Origin: Nonomuraea turcica | GTDB taxonomy: Bacteria; Actinomycetota; Actinomycetes; Streptosporangiales; Streptosporangiaceae | Length of the DNA: 64,000 nucleotides | Reading direction: 5' to 3' | NCBI RefSeq assembly: GCF_030718205.1 | Contig: NZ_JAUZQF010000010.1 | Location: 248,001-312,000 of the forward strand | Shown: positions 1 to 8,172 of the stretch, one piece after another | Layout: every line of letters begins with the position of its first letter | Numbering within the stretch: the first letter of the stretch is position 1 | The notes under the pieces: model-generated | The model's database searches: none | What the model was told of the DNA's origin: nothing | The model's input: only the letters and a program-made list of their open reading frames with translations | Made by a program: the position numbers and the translations under genes

Positions 1-282
1 CCGCCCCCGTCCACGCCCCCGGCCGCGGCGCGCCCCGTCTCGACGACCGTCACCGTGTGGGCGACCCGGGACGGCTACCGCCCGGCCATGGTGCCGGCGC
101 CCGCCGGCGTCCCGGTCGAGATCGTCTTCAAGCAGGCCGACCGGGGTTGCACCGGCACGGTCGTGATCGGCGGGCGCGACGTGGCGCTGCCGGCCACCGT
201 ACGGCTGCCGCCCCAGCCGCCCGGCACGCTGCGGTACGTCTGCGGGATGGGCATGTACGCGGGCTTCATCAACTTCTCCTAG
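1..282 (+). CDS. Cupredoxin-domain protein, C-terminal part
   Basis: The reading frame enters from beyond the left edge, so only the last 93 codons are visible. It begins with a Pro/Ala/Thr-rich linker and continues into a short beta-rich domain starting near VTVWATRDGY. It has a Cys in DRGCTG and ends with YVCGMGMYAGFI. A terminal CGMxMY-type motif is typical of plastocyanin-like cupredoxin domains that bind copper outside the membrane, where Cys and Met act as ligands. The missing N-terminal part could be a membrane transporter or a signal peptide plus linker; the visible portion cannot tell these apart. The stop is at 280-282, and the next gene on the same strand follows closely. Confidence 0.6.
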   Translation, partial: PPPSTPPAAARPVSTTVTVWATRDGYRPAMVPAPAGVPVEIVFKQADRGCTGTVVIGGRDVALPATVRLPPQPPGTLRYVCGMGMYAGFINFS

Positions 283-334
283 TGTGTCGGCCATTACGGT
301 TCGCGATCGCGTGATCACGTGCCACCCTGTCGCC

Positions 335-1720
335 ATGGCCTGGCAAGGAGAAGTGGCGGCGCCTGCCATACCGGCGCCCCGCGTGGGAGATGAGCCCGAG
401 CTGCTGGCCGCCGCGCGCGCAGGCGACCCGCAGGCCGCGCACCGGCTCGGCAAGCTCTATGCGCAGCATGGCGACCGGGTGGCCGCCAGGCACTGGTGGG
501 AGCGGGCCGCCCTGAGCGGCAACGTCGACAGCGCCTTCAACCTGGGCGTCTGGCACGAGAAACACGGCAGCCTGGACGCGGCGATCACGTGGTACGAGAC
601 GGCCGCCGCGACCGGCGACGCCGAGGCCGCGACCAACCTGGCGACGCTTCTGCTGGAGCAGCGCGGCGACGTCGCCGGGGCCAGGAGGTGGTTCGAGAGC
701 GCGGCCCTCGCCGGTTCCCGGGCCGCGGCGCGCAGGCTGGCACTGGTGTGCGAGGACGCGGGCGAGCTCGGCGGGGCCCGCGAGTGGCATCGCCGCGCGG
801 CGATCGACGGCGACCCGGCCTCGGCGCACGACCTCGGCTTCCTGGCCTACGCGGCGGGCGACGACGAGGAGACCGTGCGGTGGTGGGAATACGCCGCCAG
901 GGCCGGCCACGCCGAGTCCGCGTACTGCATGGGCCTCTACCTGAACGCCGGGCGCGACCCCGAGGGCGCCGAGGCGTACTTCCGGCTGGCCGCCAAGAGC
1001 GAGCACCCGGGCGCCGCCTCCTGGCTCGGCGGGATCGCGCTGTCCAGGGGCGACCTGCGTACCGCACGGGCCTGGTTCGAGCAGGCCGCGAACGCGGGCC
1101 GGGTCGAGGACCAGCGGATGGCCGGGTTCGTGTGCGTGGAGCTGGGCGACTGCGGGGCGGCCAGCCACTGGTTCGGCCGGGCGGCGGCCGGCGGGGACGC
1201 CGAGTCGGCCTTCAACTACGGCCTGCTGCTCATCGCCGAGTTCGGTGACCTGGCCGGCGGCCGGCACTGGTTCCGCCAGGCCGCGCTGGCCGGCCACCAC
1301 GGAGCGGCGCTAGAGCTGGGCGGGCTGTTGTCGGTGGCCGGCGAGCTGGGCGAGGCGCGGGAGTGGCTGTCCGACCCGCCGCCGCCTGCGTGGGCCGGCC
1401 CCACGGAGCCCGAGCTGGCCGCGCGGGCCGAGCTGGCCGCGGCAGCCACCGGCCGCAGGGGCGGGGTCCCGCTGGACGTGGCGGCGCTGACCGAGGTCCT
1501 GGGCACCTGGGACGTGGTGACCAGGCCGCTGCACGACCATTCGGACGTGGTGGGGTGGCTGGTGCGGCGCAGCGGGGTGCACGTGAGCGCCATCGAGCAC
1601 CTGGCGTCCGTACGCGGCACGCTGCTGCGTCCCGGCAGCGCGCCGTGGCCGAGCCCCGGCGAGATCCAGCACGTCCTGGCCACGGCCAGGGACCTGCGCA
1701 AGCGGCTCGGCGTGCGTTAA
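335..1720 (+). CDS. Sel1/TPR-like repeat protein
   Basis: This protein of about 461 residues is built almost wholly of Sel1-type helical repeats of 34-36 residues. Each repeat shows the pattern A..LG......G....A..WWERAA..G. At least nine repeats can be counted from the AAHRLGKLYAQ region to the ELGGLLSVAGE region. The last 120 residues are a different, non-repeat domain. Sel1 repeats are protein-interaction scaffolds, and nothing here indicates an enzyme. There is no signal peptide, so it is probably cytoplasmic. The start is uncertain: GTG at 284 leaves one base after the upstream stop, ATG at 335 has a poor ribosome site, and GTG at 353 has AAGGAG only two bases upstream. The stop TAA shares the four bases TTAA with the stop of the convergent VOC gene. 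Confidence 0.7.
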   Translation: MAWQGEVAAPAIPAPRVGDEPELLAAARAGDPQAAHRLGKLYAQHGDRVAARHWWERAALSGNVDSAFNLGVWHEKHGSLDAAITWYETAAATGDAEAATNLATLLLEQRGDVAGARRWFESAALAGSRAAARRLALVCEDAGELGGAREWHRRAAIDGDPASAHDLGFLAYAAGDDEETVRWWEYAARAGHAESAYCMGLYLNAGRDPEGAEAYFRLAAKSEHPGAASWLGGIALSRGDLRTARAWFEQAANAGRVEDQRMAGFVCVELGDCGAASHWFGRAAAGGDAESAFNYGLLLIAEFGDLAGGRHWFRQAALAGHHGAALELGGLLSVAGELGEAREWLSDPPPPAWAGPTEPELAARAELAAAATGRRGGVPLDVAALTEVLGTWDVVTRPLHDHSDVVGWLVRRSGVHVSAIEHLASVRGTLLRPGSAPWPSPGEIQHVLATARDLRKRLGVR

Positions 1721-2085
1721 CGCTGGCCGAGGTGGAACAGGTTGCCGTCCTCGTCCTTGAAGACCGCCGACCAGCCCCAAGGCTCCTGCTTCGGCGCCTG
1801 CGTGAACTCCACGCCGCGGGCGGCGAGCTCCTCGTGCGTCTTGACGATGTCGTCGGCCTCGAACAGCACGTAGTTGGGCATGTCCTTGACCATCGCGGGC
1901 CACTTGGGGTCGGCCTTGATGATGGCCAGCCTGGTGCCGCCGGCGGGCGGCTCGACCTCGATCCAGCGGTCCTCGCCGTAGGGCATGTCCCTGGTGACCG
2001 TGCAGCCCACCTTGCCGCTCCAGAAGTCGAGGGCACGCTGCTGGTCCTCAACGTAGATGGTGACCTGGCTGATGCCGAGCGCCAT
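1717..2085 (-). CDS. VOC (glyoxalase/bleomycin-resistance) family protein
   Basis: A 122-residue single-domain VOC protein. It opens with ISQVTIYVEDQQRALDFW, the usual first beta-alpha motif, and ends with AVFKDEDGNLFHLGQR, where the D-x-x-G-N-x-F/H strand carries metal-ligand positions. Members bind a divalent metal and act as lyases, dioxygenases or drug-binding proteins; the substrate here is unknown. The chosen ATG at 2085 has GGAGGAG just upstream, which favours it over an in-frame start at 2124. The gene is divergent from a PadR regulator, and a palindrome lies between them, so it is probably under PadR control. Confidence 0.8.
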   Translation of the reverse strand: MALGISQVTIYVEDQQRALDFWSGKVGCTVTRDMPYGEDRWIEVEPPAGGTRLAIIKADPKWPAMVKDMPNYVLFEADDIVKTHEELAARGVEFTQAPKQEPWGWSAVFKDEDGNLFHLGQR

Positions 2086-2102
2086 TGCTCCTCCTCTGAT
2101 TG

Positions 2103-2117
2103 TATCCACGTTGGATA
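2103..2117. promoter_or_regulatory. Inverted repeat, likely PadR operator
   Basis: TATCCA-CGT-TGGATA is a perfect 6-3-6 inverted repeat in the 48-base gap between the divergent VOC gene (start 2085) and PadR gene (start 2134). Its position between two divergent starts fits an autoregulatory operator bound by the PadR dimer. This is inference from placement and symmetry. Confidence 0.5.
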
Positions 2118-2133
2118 TAACCATCGCGGTGCT

Positions 2134-2463
2134 ATGGTGTCAATCATGCTCACCGCGGCCGGGTTCCACGTGCTGCTCGCCCTGGCCAGCGGCGCGGGGC
2201 ACGGCTACGCGGTGATGCGGTTCGTCGAGGAGGTCAGCGGCGGTGCGGTCCGGCTGGGTCCTGGCACGCTCTACCGGACGATCAGCCGCCTGGTGGCCGA
2301 CGGCCTGGTCGAGGAGTCCGACGTCGCCGACCCCGCGGCGCCGCACGACGCCAGGCGGCGCTATTACAAGCTGACACCGGAGGGCGAGCGGGCCGCGCGA
2401 GCCGAGGCCGAGCTGATGGCCCGCGTGGTCGGCGCGGCGCGTGAGGCAGGATTGATCGCATGA
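2134..2463 (+). CDS. PadR-family transcriptional regulator
   Basis: A 109-residue winged-helix protein of the short PadR type. It contains HVLLALASGAGHGYAVMRFV, a wing region GPGTLYRTISRLVADGLVEE, and a positively charged RRRYYKLTPEGERAAR that closes the domain. PadR proteins repress neighbouring detoxification or transport genes and are released by small ligands. ATG at 2134 or ATG at 2146 could start it; neither has a strong ribosome site, so the message may be leaderless or nearly so. Its stop overlaps the next start as ATGA (2460-2463), so it is translationally coupled to the second VOC gene. It probably controls both flanking VOC genes. Confidence 0.85.
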   Translation: MVSIMLTAAGFHVLLALASGAGHGYAVMRFVEEVSGGAVRLGPGTLYRTISRLVADGLVEESDVADPAAPHDARRRYYKLTPEGERAARAEAELMARVVGAAREAGLIA

Positions 2464-2909
2464 CATCGCTACGGCCGCAGGGGCTGTGCCCGCACCTGTT
2501 CGTGCGCGACGCGCAAGCGGCGATCACTTTCTACCGCGAGGGCCTGGGCGCGGTGGAGGTGTTCCGCAACACGCTGCCGGACGGAACGATCCTCTTCGTG
2601 GAGCTGCAGCTCGGGGCCGGGCGGCTGCTGGTGAGCGAGGAGACGCCGGGCCTGGGCGCGCTGGCGCCGCCGACGCTGGGCGGCAGCCCGGTGCTGATCC
2701 TGCTGGAGGTGGCGGACCCCGACGCGGTGGCCGAGCAGGCTATTGACGCCGGGGCCGAGGTGGAGCAGCCGGTGCGGGAGGTGTTCTGGGGTGAGCGCTA
2801 CGGCGTGCTGCGCGACCCCTTCGGCCACCGGTGGGCGGTGACGACGGCCAGGGAGCAGCTGACGCCCGACGAGATCGTGCGGGGCACAACGTACCGCCCA
2901 GAGGACTAG
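2460..2909 (+). CDS. VOC family protein, PhnB-like
   Basis: A 149-residue VOC-fold protein. It begins GLCPHLFVRDAQAAITFYREGLGAVEVFR and ends with ERYGVLRDPFGHRWAVTTARE. This DPFGHxW ending is characteristic of the PhnB/YciA-like glyoxalase subgroup. The biochemical role cannot be read from sequence; relatives include antibiotic-binding proteins and uncharacterised lyases. It is coupled to the PadR gene by a four-base ATGA overlap and so belongs to the same transcript. The stop codon TAG at 2907-2909 overlaps the stop of the convergent alanine dehydrogenase gene within CTAG. Confidence 0.8.
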   Translation: MTSLRPQGLCPHLFVRDAQAAITFYREGLGAVEVFRNTLPDGTILFVELQLGAGRLLVSEETPGLGALAPPTLGGSPVLILLEVADPDAVAEQAIDAGAEVEQPVREVFWGERYGVLRDPFGHRWAVTTAREQLTPDEIVRGTTYRPED

Positions 2910-4015
2910 ACGACCTCGGCGACCGGGGTGAAGGGCAGGCCGAGGGCCTCGGCGACCGGCTGGTTCGTCAGCAGGCCGGCGTGCGTGTTGAGACCGCCAG
3001 CGAGGCCGGTGTCGGCCTTGACCGCGTCGCGCCAGCCCTGGTTGGCCAGCTTGACCGCGTACGGGAGGGTCGCGTTGGTCAGGGCGTACGTGGAGGTGTT
3101 GGCCACCGAGCCCGGCATGTTGGCCACGCAGTAGAAGACCGACTCGTGCACCTTGTACGTCGGCTCGGCGTGCGTGGTCGGGCGCGAGTCCTCGAAGCAG
3201 CCGCCCTGGTCGATGGCGATGTCGACGAGCACCGAGCCCGGCTTCATCCGCGCGACCAGGTCGTTGGAGACCAGCGTCGGGGCCTTCGCGCCGGGGATCA
3301 GCACCGCGCCGATGACCAGGTCGGCCTGCAGGACCTCCTGCTCGATCGCGTACCGCGTGGAGACCAGGGTCTTGAGCCGGCCCTGGTAGATGGCGTCGAT
3401 GTAACGCAGGCGGTCGATGTTGGTGTCGAGGACGGTGACCTCGGCGCCCATGCCGACGGCGATCTGCGCCGCGTTCAGCCCGGAGACCCCGCCGCCGATC
3501 ACGACCACCTTCGCCGGGGCCACGCCCGGCACGCCGCCCGGCAGGACGCCGCGGCCGCCGTTGAAGCGCATCAGGTTGTACGCCCCCACCTGCGGCGCCA
3601 GGCGGCCGGCGACCTCGGACATCGGGGCGAGCAGCGGCAGCGCGTTGCCGACCTGGACGGTCTCGTACGCGATGCCGGTCGTCTTCGCGCTCAGCAGCGC
3701 GTCCGTGCAGGCGCGGGAGGCGGCCAGGTGCAGGTAGGTGAACAGCACCAGCCCCTCACGCAGCCGGTGGTACTCCTCGGCGATCGGCTCCTTCACCTTG
3801 AGCACCATGTCCGCCTCGCCCCACACGGCGTCGGCGCCGTCGAGGATCTTCGCGCCCGCGGCGAGGTATTCCTCGTCCGTGATGTGCGAGCCCAGGCCCG
3901 CGCCCCGCTGAACGAGGACGTCGTGGCCGTTGCGCACCAGTTCGTGAACGCCCGCGGGCGTGGCGGCGACGCGGTACTCATGGTTCTTGACCTCGGCAGG
4001 GACGCCGATCTTCAT
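2906..4015 (-). CDS. ald: Alanine dehydrogenase
   Basis: This 369-residue protein matches NAD-dependent L-alanine dehydrogenase (alanine + NAD + water to pyruvate + ammonia + NADH) along its full length; the usual length is about 370. The N terminus MKIGVPAEVKNHEYRVA carries the substrate Arg15. Lys75 (VLKVKEP) and His96 (FTYLHLA) sit at the conserved catalytic positions. The dinucleotide-binding loop is VVVIGGGVSGLNAA, and the C terminus contains NTHAGLLTNQPVAEALGL. The ATG at 4015 is preceded by AAAGGAA in a small hairpin. The aminotransferase gene lies immediately upstream on the same strand (52-base gap), suggesting an alanine/pyruvate cycle in which this enzyme regenerates pyruvate as amino acceptor. 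Confidence 0.95.
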   Translation of the reverse strand: MKIGVPAEVKNHEYRVAATPAGVHELVRNGHDVLVQRGAGLGSHITDEEYLAAGAKILDGADAVWGEADMVLKVKEPIAEEYHRLREGLVLFTYLHLAASRACTDALLSAKTTGIAYETVQVGNALPLLAPMSEVAGRLAPQVGAYNLMRFNGGRGVLPGGVPGVAPAKVVVIGGGVSGLNAAQIAVGMGAEVTVLDTNIDRLRYIDAIYQGRLKTLVSTRYAIEQEVLQADLVIGAVLIPGAKAPTLVSNDLVARMKPGSVLVDIAIDQGGCFEDSRPTTHAEPTYKVHESVFYCVANMPGSVANTSTYALTNATLPYAVKLANQGWRDAVKADTGLAGGLNTHAGLLTNQPVAEALGLPFTPVAEVV

Positions 4016-4067
4016 TGGAGTGGTTCCTTTCGGGAACCGGCACACCGTCGTGCCGGATGGAGGGGTA

Positions 4068-5450
4068 TCAGAGCCGGGCCCAAGCCTCGGTCAGCACGCC
4101 GCGGAGGACCGAGCCGATCTCCTTGAATTCCTCAGGGCCGGCGACCAGCGGGGGTGCGAGCTGGATGACGGGGTCGCCGCGGTCGTCGGCGCGACAGTAG
4201 AGCCCGGCGTCGAAGAGGGCCTTCGACAGGAAGCCGCGCAGGAGCCGCTCCGACTCGTCCGCGGTGAACGTCTCCTTGGTGGCCTTGTCCTTGACCAGCT
4301 CGATGCCCCAGAAGTAACCGGCGCCGCGCACGTCGCCGACGATCGGCAGGTCGCTCAGATCATCGAGGGTCTGCTTGAACAGCGGCTCGTTCCTCGTCAC
4401 GTGCCCGAGCAGGTCCTCGCGCTCGAAGATGTCGAGGTTGGCCAGGGCCACGGCCGCGGACACGGGGTGCCCGCCGAAGGTGTAGCCGTGCGCGAACATT
4501 TCGTCGCCGTTCTTGAACGGCTCGAACAGCCGATCGTGCGCGATCATGGCGCCGATGGGCGAATAGCCGCTGGTCATGCCCTTGGCGCAGGTGATGATGT
4601 CCGGCACATAGTCGAACTTCTGGCCGCCGAACATGGTGCCCAGCCGGCCAAAGGCGCAGATGACCTCGTCGGAGACCAGCAGCACGTCGTACTCGTCGCA
4701 GATCTCGCGCAGGCGCTGCCAGTAGCCGGGGGGCGGCGGGAAGCAGCCGCCGGCGTTCTGCACGGGCTCGGCGAAGACGGCGGCCACCGTGTCGGGGCCC
4801 TCCATCTCGATGGCGCGGGCCACGCGGTCGGCGGCCCAGATGCCGTACTCCTCGGGCGTCATGCCCTTGACGCCGGTGATCTCGTCGGCGCGGTAGTGGT
4901 TGGTGTTGGGCACGCGGACGGACCCGGGCACGAGGGGCTCGAACATCTGCTTGAACGCCGGGATGCCGGTGATCGACAGTGCGCCCTGCGGGGTGCCGTG
5001 GTAGGCGATCTGGCGGCTGATGACCTTGTGCTTGAGCGGCTTGCCGATCAGCTTGTAATACTGCTTGGCCAGCTTCCACGCGGTCTCGACGGCCTCGCCT
5101 CCGCCGGTGGTGAAGAAGACGCGGTTCAGTTCGCCGGGAGCGAGGGCGGCCAGGCGCTGGGCCAGCTCGGCGGCCTTGGGGTGGGCGTAGGACCACAGCG
5201 GGAAGAACGCGAGCTCCTGGGCCTGCTTGGCGGCGGCCTCGGCCAGCTCATGGCGTCCGTGGCCGACCTGGACCACGAAGAGCCCGGCCAGGCCGTCGAG
5301 GTAGCGCTTGCCGTGGATGTCGTAGACGTACGACCCCTCACCGCGCACGATGGTGGGGATCTCGGACTGCTCGTAGGCGCTGTGCCTGGTGAAGTGCAAC
5401 CACAGGTGGTCTTGCGCGGCCTTCAGGACGTCGTGTTCCGGCTGCGTCAT
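4068..5450 (-). CDS. Class III (omega) PLP aminotransferase
   Basis: A 460-residue aminotransferase of the class III fold, often named aspartate aminotransferase family in actinobacteria. The N-terminal FTRHSAYEQSEIPTIVRGEG and the cofactor-binding DEVICAFGRLG (Asp261) are clear. The Schiff-base lysine is Lys290 in ITCAKGMTSGYSPIG. These enzymes move an amino group from an omega-amine (putrescine, GABA, beta-alanine or similar) to pyruvate or 2-oxoglutarate with PLP. The adjacent alanine dehydrogenase argues for pyruvate as acceptor. Start ATG 5450 is favoured because no upstream in-frame start resembles the family. The exact amine cannot be assigned by reading alone. Confidence 0.85.
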   Translation of the reverse strand: MTQPEHDVLKAAQDHLWLHFTRHSAYEQSEIPTIVRGEGSYVYDIHGKRYLDGLAGLFVVQVGHGRHELAEAAAKQAQELAFFPLWSYAHPKAAELAQRLAALAPGELNRVFFTTGGGEAVETAWKLAKQYYKLIGKPLKHKVISRQIAYHGTPQGALSITGIPAFKQMFEPLVPGSVRVPNTNHYRADEITGVKGMTPEEYGIWAADRVARAIEMEGPDTVAAVFAEPVQNAGGCFPPPPGYWQRLREICDEYDVLLVSDEVICAFGRLGTMFGGQKFDYVPDIITCAKGMTSGYSPIGAMIAHDRLFEPFKNGDEMFAHGYTFGGHPVSAAVALANLDIFEREDLLGHVTRNEPLFKQTLDDLSDLPIVGDVRGAGYFWGIELVKDKATKETFTADESERLLRGFLSKALFDAGLYCRADDRGDPVIQLAPPLVAGPEEFKEIGSVLRGVLTEAWARL

Positions 5451-5590
5451 GGCTATCTTCCCTCGTCTCTGAACTCCCCACAGTCTGCATGTTCACCTGC
5501 GGTTTGCCAAGCGAATCGGTCGCGCCATTGTGGATGAAAGTCGAGATCCGCAGAACCACTATGTAACAGCAACGAAATCCGCATGTAGAT

Positions 5591-5636
5591 TGACCCGGGG
5601 GTCACGCGTGTTCCCACACCCAGGGGTCCTGGTGTG
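5591..5636. promoter_or_regulatory. Two adjacent palindromes in divergent promoter region
   Basis: The 235-base gap between the aminotransferase and the M20 peptidase holds two symmetric elements. TGACCC-GG-GGGTCA (5591-5604) is a perfect palindrome. CACACC-C-AGG-GGT-CCT-GGTGTG (5615-5636) is a hairpin with one bulged base. They lie 50-95 bases before the peptidase start and may be binding sites for an amino-acid- or amine-responsive regulator. No regulator gene lies beside them, and the rest of the gap shows nothing else I can name. Confidence 0.35.
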
Positions 5637-5685
5637 ATCCAATGAGAGACAAACTGTCCAGATTTGTTTACCGGGGGACCCGTCC

Positions 5686-7041
5686 GTGACTCCTGATCAT
5701 ATTGAGAGCGCCGTCGCCGCCTCGATGCCCCAGGCCGTCGAGGAGCTCAAGCGGCTGGCCGCCATCCCCTCCGTGGCCTTCCCCGGGCACCCGCAAGAGC
5801 CCGTTCTCGCCGCCGCCGCGGCGACGGAAGAGCTCCTGCGTTCCGTCGGCCTGCCGCACGTCCAGCAGGTGGCCGTCGAGGGCAGCTTCCCGGCGATCTA
5901 CGGCGAGGCGCCCGCGCCTCCCGGCACGCCGACGGTCCTGCTGTACGCGCACTACGACGTGCAGCCCGCCGGCGACCCGGCCGCCTGGCGCACGCCGCCC
6001 TTCGAGCCGACCCTGATCGACGGCCGCCTCTACGGCCGCGGCTGCGCGGACGACAAGTCGGGCATCATTTCCCACGTCACCGCCCTGCGTGTTTTCCAGG
6101 GCCGGTTCCCCGTGGGCATCAAGGTCATCATCGAGGGCCAGGAGGAGTACGCGGGCGAGCGTCTGGAGGCGTTCGCCGAGCGCAACCCCGACCTGCTGCG
6201 GGCCGACGCCATCGTGGTGGCCGACACCGGCAACCCGCGCGTCGGCGACCCGGCCGTCACCACCTCGCTCCGGGGCATGGCCGCGTTCACCATCGAGGTC
6301 CGCACCCTGAGGGAGGCCGTGCACAGCGGCTCCTTCGGCGGCGCCGCTCCTGACGCGCTGGCCGCCCTGATGCGCATGCTGACCGCGCTGCACGACGACA
6401 ACGGCGACATCCGCGTGCCCGGACTGCCGCGCGGGTCGTTCCTCGGGCAGGGGCCGTCGGAGGAAGAGTTCAGGAAGACGGCAGGCGTTGTGGACGGCGT
6501 GTCGCTGGTGGGCTCGGGGTCGTTGGCGGACCGGCTCTGGTCCTCCTACGCGATCACCGTCACCGGCCTGGACGTGCCGACGGTGTCCGGCGCCGTGAAC
6601 GCCGTGCAGCCGGCTGCACGCGCCCGCGTCACGGTGCGCGTGCCCCCGGCCGGAGACCCGAAGACGACCGTGAACGCGGTGGTGGAGTTCCTGCGCCAGG
6701 TGGCCCCGTGGGGTGTGCAGGTGGCGTTCGGCGACTTCACGGTGGGCTCGGGCTTCCAGGCCGACTCGGGCGGCAAGGCCCGTTCGGCCCTGAACCGGGC
6801 GATGGAACGCGCCTTCGGCCGGCCGCCGCGCGACGTGGGCGCGGGTGGCTCGATCCCGCTGGTCAACACGCTGCTGCGGCAGTTCCCCGCGGCGGAGATC
6901 CTGCTGTTCGGGGCCGAGGACGAGGACGCGGCCATCCACGCGCCGAACGAGCGGGTGGACCTGGAGGAGCTCCGCAAGGTGGCCACGACGGAGGCCCTGT
7001 TCCTCCAGGAGCTCAGCCTGCCCTCGGTGCTGGGCATCTGA
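5686..7041 (+). CDS. M20 family dipeptidase
   Basis: A 451-residue metallopeptidase of the M20/M25/M40 dipeptidase type. Metal ligands and catalytic residues are visible: His89 and Asp91 in LLYAHYDVQP, Asp122 in GRGCADDKSG, and Glu153-Glu154 in EGQEEYAG. A further Asp lies in VVADTG, and the last His is in IHAPNERVDL. A dimerisation (lid) domain starting near residue 210 interrupts the catalytic domain, as usual. There is no signal peptide, so it is cytoplasmic and probably cleaves dipeptides or N-acyl amino acids. The GTG start at 5686 follows a G-rich ribosome site (GGGGGAC). It ends eight bases before the convergent Nudix gene. Confidence 0.9.
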   Translation: MTPDHIESAVAASMPQAVEELKRLAAIPSVAFPGHPQEPVLAAAAATEELLRSVGLPHVQQVAVEGSFPAIYGEAPAPPGTPTVLLYAHYDVQPAGDPAAWRTPPFEPTLIDGRLYGRGCADDKSGIISHVTALRVFQGRFPVGIKVIIEGQEEYAGERLEAFAERNPDLLRADAIVVADTGNPRVGDPAVTTSLRGMAAFTIEVRTLREAVHSGSFGGAAPDALAALMRMLTALHDDNGDIRVPGLPRGSFLGQGPSEEEFRKTAGVVDGVSLVGSGSLADRLWSSYAITVTGLDVPTVSGAVNAVQPAARARVTVRVPPAGDPKTTVNAVVEFLRQVAPWGVQVAFGDFTVGSGFQADSGGKARSALNRAMERAFGRPPRDVGAGGSIPLVNTLLRQFPAAEILLFGAEDEDAAIHAPNERVDLEELRKVATTEALFLQELSLPSVLGI

Positions 7042-7049
7042 GTCGGCCG

Positions 7050-7505
7050 TCAGAGGTGTGAGCAGAACTCGAGAAGCTGCCGGTGGGAGCCCTGTGTTCC
7101 CTCCGGCAGCTGATCGGGCCGGCACCACTTCGCTTCAAGGATCTCCAGCGGGTCGAGCTTGAGCGTGCCGCCCGTCAGCACGGCCTCGTAGGCCACCTCC
7201 ACCCGGAGGGCGAAGCCGCTCTTCAGCCGTATGAGCCGGCCTGCCTTCACGGTGAGTCCGGTCTCCTCGAAGACCTCCCGTTCGACGGTGTGCTCGAACG
7301 TCTCCGACCGCTTCGCATACCCGGTGGGGAACCCCCATTGGCGGCCGTCCGGCCAGAGCCGGTGCTTGAGCACCAGCACCTGCCCTTCGTCGTCCCGTAC
7401 GACCCCCGTGACGCCGACCATGAACGTGGCGTGCTTCAGCCACACCAGTCGCCATTGCAGGCGGCCGCCCAGAGACCGCCACACCCGGGTGAGCAGCCGT
7501 AGCAC
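7050..7505 (-). CDS. Nudix hydrolase
   Basis: A 151-residue Nudix protein. The full Nudix box GX5EX7REUXEEXGU is present at residues 62-84 (G62, E68, R76-E77, E80-E81, G83). The basic N terminus with TRVWRSLGGRLQWRLVWLKH is longer than a minimal Nudix domain and could associate with nucleic acid or membrane. Nudix enzymes hydrolyse X-linked nucleoside diphosphates using Mg2+; the substrate is unknown. The GTG start at 7505 is chosen because GAAGGGGG lies just upstream and because any longer version would run into the divergent methyltransferase gene at 7546. Confidence 0.88.
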   Translation of the reverse strand: MLRLLTRVWRSLGGRLQWRLVWLKHATFMVGVTGVVRDDEGQVLVLKHRLWPDGRQWGFPTGYAKRSETFEHTVEREVFEETGLTVKAGRLIRLKSGFALRVEVAYEAVLTGGTLKLDPLEILEAKWCRPDQLPEGTQGSHRQLLEFCSHL

Positions 7506-7545
7506 TGTGCCCCCTTCGACTTGATCGTTCCCTAGAGTCTGTCTC

Positions 7546-8172
7546 ATGGACTGGCAGGAATGGCATGACGAATACGATCGCCCGGACTCACGCCTATCCC
7601 AGCGGCTGCGGGTCGTCCAGGGCCGTGTCCGGCAGGCGTTGGATGCCGCGGCGCCGGGGCCGGTGAAAGTGATCAGCCTGTGCGCGGGGCAGGGTCGCGA
7701 CCTTCTCCCCGTGCTGGCGCAGCATCCACGCCGTGGTGACGTGCGAGCGCGTCTTGTGGAGCTGGATCCCGGTAACACCGCGGCCGCGCGATCCGCGGCC
7801 GAGGCCGCCGGGCTGGATCAGGTCGACGTGGTGACGGGCGACGCGACGCTCACCGACCAGTATCACGGCATGGCCCCGGCGGACATCGTGATGTTGTGCG
7901 GCATCTTCGGCAACATCGCCGATGACGACATCAAGCGCGCCGTTGGATTCTCCCCACAGCTGTGCGCCAGCGGCGGCGCGGTGATCTGGACCCGCAATCG
8001 CCGTGCGCCTGACCTGGTTCCGGTGATATGCGCCTGGTTCGAAGAGCTCGGTTTCGAGCGGGAATGGGTGTCGGATCCGGACACAGGCTTCGGCGTGGGC
8101 GTTCATCGTTTCACTGGCCGGCCCCGGCCGCTGGCGGTGGGTGAGCAGATGTTCCGCTTCGCCAGTCGATGA
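7546..8172 (+). CDS. Class I SAM-dependent methyltransferase-like protein
   Basis: A 208-residue protein with a Rossmann-type SAM-binding motif I, VISLCAGQGRDLLPVL. An acidic residue follows strand 2 (LVELDPG), motif II-like GDATLTDQY comes next, and then strand 4 ADIVMLCGIFGNI. The N terminus MDWQEWHDEYDRPDSRLSQRL precedes the core. Methyl acceptor and pathway are unknown; the group is common in actinobacteria and could include non-methylating SAM binders. The 3' end overlaps the convergent TetR gene by 62 bases. Confidence 0.75.
   Translation: MDWQEWHDEYDRPDSRLSQRLRVVQGRVRQALDAAAPGPVKVISLCAGQGRDLLPVLAQHPRRGDVRARLVELDPGNTAAARSAAEAAGLDQVDVVTGDATLTDQYHGMAPADIVMLCGIFGNIADDDIKRAVGFSPQLCASGGAVIWTRNRRAPDLVPVICAWFEELGFEREWVSDPDTGFGVGVHRFTGRPRPLAVGEQMFRFASR

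Noticed and set aside
2831..5537. Two long plus-strand frames opposite ald and the aminotransferase
   Set aside because: Both are shadows; the minus-strand genes hold every catalytic residue.
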